Source: Burkholderia sp. Bp9143
Lineage (GTDB): Bacteria > Pseudomonadota > Gammaproteobacteria > Burkholderiales > Burkholderiaceae
DNA length: 64,000 nucleotides
Reading direction: 5' to 3'
NCBI RefSeq assembly: GCF_003853645.1
Contig: NZ_QTPO01000003.1
Coordinates: forward strand, 1 to 64,000
The notes beneath the pieces are model-generated. The model was not told where the DNA came from and did no database searches. It saw nothing but the letters and a program-made list of their open reading frames with translations. The translations under genes were made by a program, and so were the position numbers. Of the stretch, positions 53,835-64,000 are shown piece after piece; positions within the stretch are counted from its first letter, which is position 1, and the number at the start of each line of letters is the position of its first letter.

Positions 53835-55448
53835 ATGGAACCGACCTTCCAACCCTCCCGTTCAGCCGTTCCCGTGCTGTCCGTCTCCGGTGTGGGCAAG
53901 ACCTACGCCGAACCGGTACTCGCCGACGTCTCGCTGACGCTCGCGCCGGGTGAAGCGCTCGCGCTGACGGGCGAGAACGGCGCCGGAAAGAGCACGCTGT
54001 CGAAGATCATCGGCGGGCTCGTCGATCCGACGACCGGCACGATGCAACTCGGCGGCCAGGCCTATGCGCCGGCGAGCCGCACGCAGGCCGAGGCGCTCGG
54101 CGTGCGCATGGTGATGCAGGAGCTGAACCTGCTGCCGACGCTGACGGTCGCCGAAAACCTGTTCCTGAACCGTCTGCCGCGGCGCTTCGGCATCATCGAT
54201 CGCGCGCGCCTGCGCGACGATGCGCGTGCGGCGATGGCGCAGGTCGGGCTCGACGCGGTCGACCCCGATACGCCGGTCGGCGCGCTCGGCATCGGCCACC
54301 AGCAGATGGTCGAGATCGCGCGCAACCTGATCGGTGACTGTCGTGTGCTGATCCTCGACGAGCCGACCGCGATGCTGACCGCGCGCGAGGTCGAGCTGCT
54401 GTTCGAGCAGATCGACCGGCTGAAGGCCCGCGGCGTGGCGATCGTCTACATCTCGCACCGGCTCGAGGAGCTCGCGCGCGTCGCCGAGCGTGTCGCGGTG
54501 CTGCGCGACGGCCGGCTCGTGCACGTCGGCGACATGGCCGCGACGACGTCCGACGGGCTCGTCACGCTGATGGTCGGGCGCGAGGTCGGCGAGCATATCG
54601 ATCTCGGCGCGCGCCATATCGGCGCGCCGCGACTCGTGGTGTCGGGCATGACGCGCGGCACGGCCGTGCAGGACGTGTCGCTCGAAGTGCGCTCGGGCGA
54701 AATCTTCGGCATCTCGGGGCTGATCGGTGCAGGGCGCACCGAATTGCTGCGGCTGATCTACGGCGCGGACACGCCGGATGCCGGGATGATCGCGGTCGGC
54801 GATCCGCTGAAGCCGGCGCGCATCGGGTCGCCCGTCGACGCGGTGAAGCACGGCATCGCGCTGATCACCGAGGACCGCAAGGGCGAAGGGCTGCTGCTGT
54901 CGCTATCGGTCACGTCGAACGTGTCGCTCGGCCAGCTCGACCGGCTCGCGCGCGGCGGCATCGTCGACACGACGCGCGAGACGGCGCTCGCCGAGCAGCA
55001 GATCGACGCGTTGCGGATCCGCACGCACGGCGCCGCGCAGGCGGTCGGCGAACTGTCGGGCGGCAACCAGCAGAAGGTCGTGATCGGCCGCTGGCTCGCG
55101 CGCGACATGGGCGTGCTGCTGTTCGACGAACCGACCCGCGGGATCGACGTCGGCGCCAAATTCGAGATCTACACGCTGATGGGCGCACTCGCGCGCGAGG
55201 GCCGTGCGCTGGTGGTCGTCTCGAGCGACCTGCGCGAGCTGATGCTGATCTGCGACCGGATCGGCGTGATGTCGGCCGGCCGCATGACCGCCGTGTTCGA
55301 ACGCGGCAACTGGACCCAGGATGCGCTGCTGGCCGCGGCGTTCGCCGGCTTCGGCCGCGAAGCGCTGCCGGACGGTGCGCGGCATCCGGACGCGGGAGCG
55401 GCGCCGCGCGCCGCTTCCGGCACTTCGACGACAGGACGACAGCAATGA
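53835..55448 (+). CDS. rbsA: Ribose ABC transporter ATP-binding protein (two ABC domains)
   Basis: 537 residues with two fused ABC domains. The first has Walker A GENGAGKST (near 50) and DCRVLILDEPTAML; the second has degenerate Walker A GLIGAGRTELLRL but a good signature LSGGNQQKVVIGRWLARDMG, the normal asymmetry in RbsA. ATG 53835 follows AGGAT; a GTG 51 bp upstream is an alternative. Coupled to rbsC by a 4-bp overlap. Confidence 0.94.
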   Translation: MEPTFQPSRSAVPVLSVSGVGKTYAEPVLADVSLTLAPGEALALTGENGAGKSTLSKIIGGLVDPTTGTMQLGGQAYAPASRTQAEALGVRMVMQELNLLPTLTVAENLFLNRLPRRFGIIDRARLRDDARAAMAQVGLDAVDPDTPVGALGIGHQQMVEIARNLIGDCRVLILDEPTAMLTAREVELLFEQIDRLKARGVAIVYISHRLEELARVAERVAVLRDGRLVHVGDMAATTSDGLVTLMVGREVGEHIDLGARHIGAPRLVVSGMTRGTAVQDVSLEVRSGEIFGISGLIGAGRTELLRLIYGADTPDAGMIAVGDPLKPARIGSPVDAVKHGIALITEDRKGEGLLLSLSVTSNVSLGQLDRLARGGIVDTTRETALAEQQIDALRIRTHGAAQAVGELSGGNQQKVVIGRWLARDMGVLLFDEPTRGIDVGAKFEIYTLMGALAREGRALVVVSSDLRELMLICDRIGVMSAGRMTAVFERGNWTQDALLAAAFAGFGREALPDGARHPDAGAAPRAASGTSTTGRQQ

Positions 55449-56464
55449 CCCAGCCTCCCGTATCCCCGAGCGACGCAGGCGCGCAGCAGGACGTGACGGG
55501 GCGCCGCGCGCGCACGCTGTCCGGCACGCGGCTCGGCGTGTCGAACTATCTCGGGCTCGCCGGCGCGCTCGCCGCGATGATCGCGCTGTTTTCGACGCTG
55601 AGCTCGCATTTCCTGACCTACGATACGTTCAGTACGATCGCGAACCAGATCCCCGATCTCGTCGTGATGTCGGTCGGGATGACCTTCGTGCTGATCATCG
55701 CCGGCATCGACCTGTCGGTCGGCTCGGTGCTCGCGCTGGCCGCGTCGATGGTCAGTGTGGCCGCGCTGAAATGGCAGTGGGGGCCGCTGCCGGCCGCGCT
55801 GATCGGGATCGCGGTCGCGACCGTGACCGGCTCGCTGACGGGCGCGATCACGGTCGGTTGGCGGATTCCGTCGTTCATCGTGTCGCTCGGCGTGCTCGAG
55901 GCCGCGCGCGGCGTCGCGTACCAGCTGACGAATTCGCGCACGGCCTACATCGGCGACGCGTTCGATTTCCTGTCGAACCCGATCGCGCTCGGCATCTCGC
56001 CGGCGTTCCTGATCGCGGTCGCGGTGATGATCGCGGCACAGTTCGTGCTCACGCGCACCGTGTTCGGGCGTTATCTTGTCGGAATCGGCACGAACGAAGA
56101 AGCCGTACGGCTTGCCGGGGTTAACCCGCGGCCGTATAAAATCCTCGTATTCGCACTGATGGGCGCGCTCGCGGGGCTCGCGTCGCTGTTTCAGATCTCG
56201 CGGCTCGAGGCCGCCGACCCGAACGCGGGCGCGGGCCTCGAACTGCAGGTGATCGCAGCCGTCGTGATCGGCGGCACGAGCCTGATGGGCGGGCGCGGCT
56301 CGGTGATCAGCACGTTCTTCGGCGTGTTGATCATCTCCGTGCTGGCCGCGGGGCTGGCGCAAATCGGCGCGAACGAGCCGACCAAACGGATCATCACCGG
56401 GGCGGTGATCGTGGTGGCGGTCGTGCTCGACACGTATCGCAGCCGGCGCGCGCGCGCCCGGTAG
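55445..56464 (+). CDS. rbsC: Ribose ABC transporter permease
   Basis: 339 residues, roughly ten membrane segments, BPD_transp_2 family: VVMSVGMTFVLIIAGIDLSV, VGSVLALAASMVSVAALKWQ, GTNEEAVRLAGVNPRPYKIL (the docking region) and IGGTSLMGGRGSV. Forms the homodimeric channel for RbsA. Overlaps rbsA by 4 bp. Confidence 0.94.
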   Translation: MTQPPVSPSDAGAQQDVTGRRARTLSGTRLGVSNYLGLAGALAAMIALFSTLSSHFLTYDTFSTIANQIPDLVVMSVGMTFVLIIAGIDLSVGSVLALAASMVSVAALKWQWGPLPAALIGIAVATVTGSLTGAITVGWRIPSFIVSLGVLEAARGVAYQLTNSRTAYIGDAFDFLSNPIALGISPAFLIAVAVMIAAQFVLTRTVFGRYLVGIGTNEEAVRLAGVNPRPYKILVFALMGALAGLASLFQISRLEAADPNAGAGLELQVIAAVVIGGTSLMGGRGSVISTFFGVLIISVLAAGLAQIGANEPTKRIITGAVIVVAVVLDTYRSRRARAR

Positions 56465-56499
56465 AACTACACGGAAAGCAGACCAGAGAGAAACGGGAA

Positions 56500-57531
56500 A
56501 TGGCGACGATCAAGGATGTGGCGGCCATGGCGGGCGTGTCGTTTACGACCGTCTCGCACGTGGTGAACAATTCGCGGCCGGTGTCCGCGGATGTGCGTGC
56601 GAAGGTCGAGGGCGCGATCCGCGAGCTGAACTACGTGCCATCGGCCGTGGCGCGCTCGCTGAAGGCGCGCTCGACGGCGACCATCGGCCTCGTCGTGCCG
56701 AACAGCACGAATCCGTACTTCGCGGAGCTTGCGCGCGGCATCGAGGACCAGTGCGCGGCCAACGGCTATTGCGTGTTCTTCTGCAACTCGGACGACGATC
56801 CCGTGAAGCAGCGCAACTACCTGCGCGTGTTGCAGGAAAAGCGCATCGACGGGTTGATCGTCGCGTCGGCCGGCGAGGACGCGGTGCTCGCGCAGACGCT
56901 CGCGGACGCGCACGCGCCGCTCGTCGTCGTCGACCGCAACATCGAGGGGCTCGCGGCCGACCTCGTGCAGATCGACCACGAACGCGGCGCCTACCTGGCG
57001 ACGCGTCACCTGCTCGAACTCGGGCACGCGAAGATCGGCTGCATCACCGGGCCGACCGACACGGCCGTCAGCGCGATGCGCGTGCACGGCTTCATCCGCG
57101 CGATGGCCGAGCGGGGGATCGACATCGTGCCGGGCGCGATCGCGGAAAGCGATTTTTCGTGCCTCGGCGGCTATCACGCGGCATCGCGGCTGTTCGAGTC
57201 GGTGCACCCCAGCGCGATTTTCGCGGGCAACGACCTGATGGGCGTCGGCGCGTTGCGCGCGGCGGCCGAGCGCGGGATGCGCGTGCCGGACGACTGCTCG
57301 ATCATCGGCTTCGACGATATCGAATTCTCCCGCTACACGTACCCGGCGCTGTCGACGGTCGGCCAGTCGGTGCGCGCGCTCGGCGAAATGGCCGCACAGA
57401 CGCTGATCGAGCGAATCGGCGGCGGCTCGTCGGCCGCGCCGAGCCGTCGTCGCGTCGTGTCACCGCGCCTCGTGCTGCGCGAATCGACGGCGGTTTACCG
57501 TGAGCCGGCCGCGCCCGGAGATCGCCCATGA
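56500..57531 (+). CDS. rbsR: LacI-family repressor RbsR
   Basis: 343 residues. LacI HTH and hinge ([51 protein letters not shown]) and a ribose-type effector domain ([40 protein letters not shown]). Within the ribose operon, so it probably represses from the GCAAACGTTTGC site. Stop overlaps rbsK start. Confidence 0.93.
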   Translation: MATIKDVAAMAGVSFTTVSHVVNNSRPVSADVRAKVEGAIRELNYVPSAVARSLKARSTATIGLVVPNSTNPYFAELARGIEDQCAANGYCVFFCNSDDDPVKQRNYLRVLQEKRIDGLIVASAGEDAVLAQTLADAHAPLVVVDRNIEGLAADLVQIDHERGAYLATRHLLELGHAKIGCITGPTDTAVSAMRVHGFIRAMAERGIDIVPGAIAESDFSCLGGYHAASRLFESVHPSAIFAGNDLMGVGALRAAAERGMRVPDDCSIIGFDDIEFSRYTYPALSTVGQSVRALGEMAAQTLIERIGGGSSAAPSRRRVVSPRLVLRESTAVYREPAAPGDRP

Positions 57532-58457
57532 CGGCGCGTGCGGCAGGCGCCGGCCGCGTGACGGTGGTAGGCAGCCTCAACATGGATCTCGTCGTGCGGG
57601 CGCCGCGGCTGCCGTTGCCGGGCGAAACGCTCGCCGGTCACGCCTACGCGCAGGCCGCGGGCGGCAAGGGCGGCAACCAGGCCGTCGCGGCCGCGCGGCT
57701 CGGCGCGCAGGTCGCGATGATCGGCTGCGTCGGCGCGGATGCGCACGGCACCGCGCTGCGGGCCGGCCTCGAGACCGAAGGCATCGACTGCTCGCGGCTC
57801 GCGACGAGTGCGACGGCGTCGACCGGCGTCGCATTGATCGTCGTCGACGACGCGAGCCAGAACACGATCGTGATCGTCGCGGGCGGCAACGGCGAAGTCA
57901 CGACCGAAACGGTGGCGCGGCACGACGCGGCGCTGGCCGCGACCGACGTGCTGGTCTGCCAGCTCGAGACGCCGCCGGACGCCGTGTTCGCGGCGCTGTC
58001 GGCCGGGCGGCGGCTCGGCCGCATCGTGGTGCTCAATCCGGCGCCTGCTGTCGCGCCGCTGCCGGACGGCTGGCTGCCGCTGGTCGATTACCTGATCCCG
58101 AACGAAGTCGAGGCGGCCGCGCTGACCGGGCTACCGGTGCGCAATCCGGCGGAGGCGGAAGCCGCGGCGCGTGCGTTGCAGGCGGCCGGCGCGCGCAACG
58201 TGCTGATCACGCTCGGCGCACGCGGCGTGTTCGCGCTGAAGGCCGACGGCACGGCGCGCCACTATCCGGCACCCGTCGTCAAGGCGGTCGACACGACCGC
58301 GGCCGGCGATACCTTCATCGGCGGTTTCGCCGCGCGGCTCGCGGCCGGCGAGGACGTCGACTTGGCCATCCGCTTCGCGCAACGCGCGGCGGCGCTGTCG
58401 GTCACGCGCGCAGGCGCGCAGCCGTCGATTCCCACCCTCGCCGAACTGGCCGAATAG
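57528..58457 (+). CDS. rbsK: Ribokinase
   Basis: A 309-residue PfkB-family kinase making ribose-5-phosphate. N-terminal VVGSLNMDLVVRAPRLPLPG and AAGGKGGNQAVAAARLGAQV, ATP/anion-hole motif DTTAAGDTFIGGFAARLAAG with the catalytic Asp. Last gene of rbsBACRK; its product enters the pathway served by RpiA (8614-9306). Confidence 0.96.
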   Translation: MTARAAGAGRVTVVGSLNMDLVVRAPRLPLPGETLAGHAYAQAAGGKGGNQAVAAARLGAQVAMIGCVGADAHGTALRAGLETEGIDCSRLATSATASTGVALIVVDDASQNTIVIVAGGNGEVTTETVARHDAALAATDVLVCQLETPPDAVFAALSAGRRLGRIVVLNPAPAVAPLPDGWLPLVDYLIPNEVEAAALTGLPVRNPAEAEAAARALQAAGARNVLITLGARGVFALKADGTARHYPAPVVKAVDTTAAGDTFIGGFAARLAAGEDVDLAIRFAQRAAALSVTRAGAQPSIPTLAELAE

Positions 58458-58734
58458 GGCCCGATCGCGTATCGCAGCCGGCGCCTGCGGCAGCAGGCGG
58501 CCGGTCATCCTTTTCTGATCGTCCGGAATTCGACCTGCGTCCCGTCCTTTCATGGCACGGGCCGCAAGCTTCGCATCCATTATTCCAAAAAACGTAATAA
58601 GCAGACGGATTGCAGGGAAAATTGCTGTCAATACCATCAAGTTGTGCAGCGGACGGTCGTAAATGCATCGGAGCGAAACACTGTTTCGAAAAACGGGCCC
58701 GGCCCGTCCATGACGACGCAACACAGGAAGAATG

Positions 58735-60492
<1,758 letters not shown>

Positions 60493-60526
60493 TTCGCGCG
60501 GCGCATCTATCCCCATTTGGTGGCAC

Positions 60527-60553
60527 ACGACGCCCGCGACATGCGGGCGTCGT
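60527..60553 (+). terminator. Terminator-like hairpin after the chemoreceptor gene
   Basis: ACGACGCCCGC-GACAT-GCGGGCGTCGT, 11-bp perfect stem, followed by CGTTT; only a short T-run. Confidence 0.65.
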
Positions 60554-60936
60554 CGTTTCGGCGACCGACGGAATGTGACAGCGCACGTGAACCTTCATGC
60601 GTCGCCGCGCGTTGCATGTGCGCATCCGCGCTACGGGTATCTCCGGACGATGCGAAAAAAATTTGTAACGGCGCACAACGCGTGTCGTCGTAAACGTCCT
60701 CTCGAACGTCTAGGGATGAAGGGGAGGGTGAAGGGTGCGGCGACGACGACGGAGGTGTCCAACGCACGAGACGTTCCGATGCTCGACGAGACGTGGCGGA
60801 TGCAGTTTCTGCGACACGGGAGATCGATTGTAAAGCGTCGAAATGCGTTGTCCAACCGGTGTTGTCGAGAATGACGAACTTCATACGAAGAGTTCGTGAA
60901 AAAAAATAAGAAAGGGTTTAGGATGAATTCGAACGC
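60554..60936. other. Leader/intergenic region before prkA
   Basis: Part of the 505-bp gap (60493-60997). AT-richer than average near 60645-60665 and 60898-60925. No gene recognised; presumably the prkA promoter lies here. Confidence 0.5.
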
Positions 60937-60967
60937 GCTTGCTTCTGCGCAGTCATAGAAGGCAAGC
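60937..60967 (+). other. Hairpin in the prkA 5' leader
   Basis: GCTTGCTTCT ... AGAAGGCAAGC with a 10-nt loop and one bulged G, ending 30 bp before the prkA start. Could affect translation or mRNA stability. Confidence 0.5.
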
Positions 60968-60997
60968 ACGTCTTCAGACTCAGGCGAGGGAGGTAGC

Positions 60998-62920
60998 ATG
61001 GATATTTACAGCAGCTTCGCGAACCGCTTCGAAAAAACGCGAGAGGAAGAGTTCTCGCTGGAGGAGTACCTCGCGCTCTGCAAGAACGATCCGTCAGCGT
61101 ACGCCACGGCCGGCGAACGCATGCTGGCTGCAATCGGGGAACCTGAACAAATCGATACCCGCATCGACCCGCGCCTGTCGCGGATCTTCGCGAACAAGGT
61201 TATCAAGGTCTATCCCGCGTTCCGCGAGTTCTACGGCATGGAGGAGGTGATCGAGCAGGTGGTCGCATACTTCCGCCACGCCGCGCAAGGGCTCGAAGAG
61301 AAGAAGCAGATCCTCTACCTGCTCGGTCCGGTCGGTGGCGGCAAGTCGTCGATCGCCGAGCGCCTGAAGCAACTGATGGAGCGCGTGCCGTTCTATTCGC
61401 TGAAGGGTTCTCCCGTCAACGAATCGCCGCTCGGGCTGTTCGACTACGACGAAGACGGCCCGATCCTCGAAGAGCAATACGGCATTCCGCGCCGTTACCT
61501 GAAGAACATCCTGAGTCCGTGGGCCGTCAAGCGCCTGCACGAATACAACGGCGACATCCGTCAGTTCCGCGTGGTGCGCCGCTATCCGTCGATCCTGCGG
61601 CAGATCGGCATCGCGAAGACGGAGCCTGGTGACGAGAACAACCAGGATATTTCCTCGCTCGTCGGCAAGGTCGACATCCGCAAGCTCGAACAGTACGCGC
61701 AGGACGATGCCGATGCGTACAGCTACTCGGGCGGCCTGTGCCTGGCGAACCAGGGGCTGCTGGAATTCGTCGAAATGTTCAAGGCGCCGATCAAGGTGCT
61801 GCACCCGCTGCTGACCGCGACGCAGGAAGGCAACTTCAAGGGCACCGAAGGATTCGGCGCGATTCCGTTCGACGGGGTGATCCTCGCGCACTCGAACGAG
61901 TCGGAGTGGAAGGCATTCCGCAACAACCGCAACAACGAGGCACTGCTCGACCGGATCTTCGTCGTGAAGGTGCCGTACTGCCTGCGCGTGTCGGAAGAGG
62001 TCAAGATCTACGAGAAGCTGATCCGCAACTCGTCGCTCGCCGAAGCCGTGTGCGCGCCGGGTACGCTGAAGATGATGTCGCAGTTCTCGGTGCTGTCGCG
62101 CCTGCACGAGCCGGAGAATTCGAGCCTGTTCTCGAAGATGCAGGTGTACGACGGCGAGAACCTGAAGGACACCGATCCGAAGGCGAAGTCGTATCAGGAG
62201 TATCGCGACTACGCGGGCGTGGACGAAGGGATGACGGGCGTATCGACGCGCTTCGCGTTCAAGATTCTGTCGCGCGTGTTCAACTTCGATTCGAGCGAGG
62301 TCGCGGCGAACCCCGTGCACCTGATGTACGTGCTCGAACAACAGATCGAACGCGAACAGTTCCCGCCGGAAACCGAGCAGAAATATCTGTCCTTCGTGAA
62401 GGACGTGCTCGCGTCGCGCTACGCGGAATTCATCGGCAAGGAGATCCAGACGGCGTACCTCGAATCGTATTCCGAGTATGGGCAGAACATCTTCGACCGC
62501 TACGTCACGTATGCGGACTTCTGGATCCAGGACCAGGAATTCCGCGACCACGACACGGGCGAGAGCTTCGACCGCGCCGCGCTGAATGCCGAGCTGGAGA
62601 AGATCGAGAAGCCGGCCGGCATCAGCAATCCGAAGGATTTCCGCAACGAGATCGTGAACTTCGTGTTGCGCGCGCGGGCGGCCAACGCCGGCAAGAATCC
62701 CGTGTGGACGAGCTACGAGAAGTTGCGCGTCGTGATCGAGAAGAAGATGTTCTCGAATACCGAGGAACTGTTGCCGGTCATTTCGTTCAACGCGAAGGGG
62801 TCGGCGGAGGAGCAACGCAAGCATGAGGACTTTGTGAACCGGATGGTCGCGAAGGGCTATACGCCGAAGCAGGTGAGGCTGCTTTGCGACTGGTACCTGC
62901 GCGTGCGCAAGTCGTCATGA
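60998..62920 (+). CDS. prkA: PrkA (YeaG) serine protein kinase / AAA+ ATPase
   Basis: 640 residues, full length. N-terminal AAA-like domain with Walker A GPVGGGKSS near residue 110 and ILYLLGPVGGGKSSIAERL context, followed by the PrkA kinase-like C-terminal domain (PPETEQKYLSFVKDVLASRY). ATG 60998 follows GGGAGGT. In enterobacteria YeaG with YeaH acts in nutrient-starvation and sustained nitrogen-starvation responses. yeaH follows on the same strand. Confidence 0.96.
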   Translation: MDIYSSFANRFEKTREEEFSLEEYLALCKNDPSAYATAGERMLAAIGEPEQIDTRIDPRLSRIFANKVIKVYPAFREFYGMEEVIEQVVAYFRHAAQGLEEKKQILYLLGPVGGGKSSIAERLKQLMERVPFYSLKGSPVNESPLGLFDYDEDGPILEEQYGIPRRYLKNILSPWAVKRLHEYNGDIRQFRVVRRYPSILRQIGIAKTEPGDENNQDISSLVGKVDIRKLEQYAQDDADAYSYSGGLCLANQGLLEFVEMFKAPIKVLHPLLTATQEGNFKGTEGFGAIPFDGVILAHSNESEWKAFRNNRNNEALLDRIFVVKVPYCLRVSEEVKIYEKLIRNSSLAEAVCAPGTLKMMSQFSVLSRLHEPENSSLFSKMQVYDGENLKDTDPKAKSYQEYRDYAGVDEGMTGVSTRFAFKILSRVFNFDSSEVAANPVHLMYVLEQQIEREQFPPETEQKYLSFVKDVLASRYAEFIGKEIQTAYLESYSEYGQNIFDRYVTYADFWIQDQEFRDHDTGESFDRAALNAELEKIEKPAGISNPKDFRNEIVNFVLRARAANAGKNPVWTSYEKLRVVIEKKMFSNTEELLPVISFNAKGSAEEQRKHEDFVNRMVAKGYTPKQVRLLCDWYLRVRKSS

Positions 62921-63045
62921 CGCGCGCGGTACCGCGCCCGTGCGGCGAGTCCGTACGGGCGCCTTCAGAGGCGCCGCCCGCATGACGGCAGACGGCATGC
63001 GCGGCGAGTGCCCCGGCAGATCGACTTTCGAGCGGGAGACCGGGA

Positions 63046-64000
63046 GTGCTTCATCAAATCATCGACCGCAGGCTGGCCGGCAAGAACAAGAGCATCGCCA
63101 ACCGCGAACGCTTTCTGCGTCGCGTCAAGAACTACATTCGTCGTGCCGTGTCGGACGCGGTGCGCGATCGTAGCATCAAGGATATCCAGAGCACGCAGAG
63201 CATCACGATTCCCCGCAAGGACATCGCGGAGCCGAATTTCCGGCACGGTCCGGGCGGGCGTCGTGAATACGTGCACCCCGGCAACGAGGACTACGTGCGC
63301 GGCGACAAGATTCCGCGTCCGCAGGGCGGCTCGGGCGGCGGCGGCAGTCAGGCGAGCAACGAAGGCGAAGGGCAGGACGACTTCGTGTTCGAGCTGTCCC
63401 GCGACGAGTTCATGCAGTATTTCTTCGACGATCTCGAACTGCCACGCCTCGTGAAGACGCACCTGCTCACGGTGCCGAGCTGGAAGAACGTGCGTGCGGG
63501 CTGGTCGGCGGAAGGCACGCCGAACAACATCGACGTCGTGCGCTCGCTGCGCAGCGCGCTTGGCCGACGCATCGCACTCGGCTCGCCGCTCGTGAACGAG
63601 CTGCGCGAGCTCGAGGCGCGGCTCGAGGCACTGAAGGGCGACACCGAGGATCGCCGCGAGGAAATCGCCGTGCTCGAGGCCGAGATCCATCACCTGAAGG
63701 GGCGCATCTGGCGGATCCCGTTCATCGATCCGTTCGACCTGCGCTACATCAACCGCGTGAAGCAGCCGCAGCCGTCGAGTCAGGCCGTGATGTTCTGCCT
63801 GATGGACGTGTCGGGCTCGATGGACGAGCAGCGCAAGGATCTCTCGAAGCGTTTCTTCATCCTGCTGTACCTGTTCCTGAAGCGCAACTACGAGCGCATC
63901 GAGGTGGTGTTCATACGTCACCACACGCGTGCGGAGGAGGTCGACGAAGACACCTTCTTCCATTCGACCGAAAGCGGCGGCACGGTCGTGTCGAGCGCGC
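63046..64000 (+). CDS. yeaH: YeaH (DUF444, von Willebrand A-like) protein, 3' end outside window
   Basis: The frame opens at GTG 63046 with GGGAG seven bases upstream and runs to the window edge (318 codons). DUF444 landmarks: LHQIIDRRLAGKNKSIANRE, HGPGGRREYVHPGNEDYVRG, a coiled segment near 190-225, and a VWA MIDAS motif DVSGSMDEQ (about 262-270). Partner of PrkA in stress response; a SpoVR/YcgB gene usually follows and is probably just outside. The actual start codon is GTG, with no ATG candidate fitting. Confidence 0.93.
   Translation, partial: MLHQIIDRRLAGKNKSIANRERFLRRVKNYIRRAVSDAVRDRSIKDIQSTQSITIPRKDIAEPNFRHGPGGRREYVHPGNEDYVRGDKIPRPQGGSGGGGSQASNEGEGQDDFVFELSRDEFMQYFFDDLELPRLVKTHLLTVPSWKNVRAGWSAEGTPNNIDVVRSLRSALGRRIALGSPLVNELRELEARLEALKGDTEDRREEIAVLEAEIHHLKGRIWRIPFIDPFDLRYINRVKQPQPSSQAVMFCLMDVSGSMDEQRKDLSKRFFILLYLFLKRNYERIEVVFIRHHTRAEEVDEDTFFHSTESGGTVVSSA

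Overview
The window is high-GC DNA (roughly two thirds G+C by eye) with the gene content and gene order of a beta-proteobacterium, almost certainly a Burkholderia main chromosome. Supporting markers are the Bpt + Aat N-end-rule pair, the sbp-cysTWA-cysB sulfate operon, an ssu operon ending in the SsuF molybdopterin-binding protein, the rnr-rlmB-amiD-rpiA run, and the prkA-yeaH pair. The genus is a confident inference; the species cannot be fixed from the sequence alone. Most of the window is ordinary core chromosome. No rRNA operon, CRISPR array, complete insertion sequence or intact prophage was seen.

Layout. 1-1256: the 3' part of a frameshifted ROK-family regulator with a perfect 25-bp operator-like palindrome upstream, then ohr. 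2094-4003: three tRNA-Leu(CAG) genes, each with its own promoter and terminator; the second and third are identical 167-bp cassettes flanking a frameshifted SsuA-like gene. 4189-9422: rnr, rlmB, a lipoprotein amidase, rpiA. 9507-14197: a FadR-type regulator and Gfo/Idh oxidoreductase, a cystine-type ABC pair without an ATPase, and pyrD. 14377-16833: bpt, aat, a Nudix hydrolase and the initiator tRNA. 17027-19607: UPF0303, SMR efflux, an acyl-CoA hydrolase/hydratase and a membrane protein. 19727-23214: ssuDCBF. 23292-25090: two small unknowns, dusA, and tRNA-His driven from a promoter inside dusA. 

25091-32805 is the most accessory-looking part: a GNAT remnant, a ParB-like-motif protein, unknown small proteins, a degenerate lipoprotein gene with a one-base lesion, a DUF695-RraB fusion, a VOC protein, a GAF-GGDEF cyclase and a secreted phospholipase-D-type nuclease. 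33219-44990: a divergent HxlR/thioesterase pair with a clear promoter-operator, Tas, a LysR-controlled M20 peptidase + MFS module, mnmH overlapping a Cys-rich permease, NodI/NodJ-type ABC exporter and UspA. 45082-46871: DUF2939, then lexA with two SOS boxes and a co-transcribed small gene. 47001-52184: the sulfate uptake operon with cysB. 52682-58457: ribose operon rbsBACRK with a LacI-type operator. 58735-64000: a chemoreceptor, prkA and the 5' part of yeaH.

Themes. Sulfur acquisition recurs: an SsuA-like relic, ssuDCBF, cystine uptake, and sulfate uptake with CysB; both the ssuD and sbp leaders place an AT-rich tract upstream of the same TAGACT -10. RNA and translation functions also recur (RNase R, RlmB, DusA, MnmH, Bpt, Aat, five tRNAs). 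Three small frame lesions (near 363, 2845 and 27057) are unusual for so short a window and are either recent pseudogenization or sequence errors; each can be settled by re-reading the bases.
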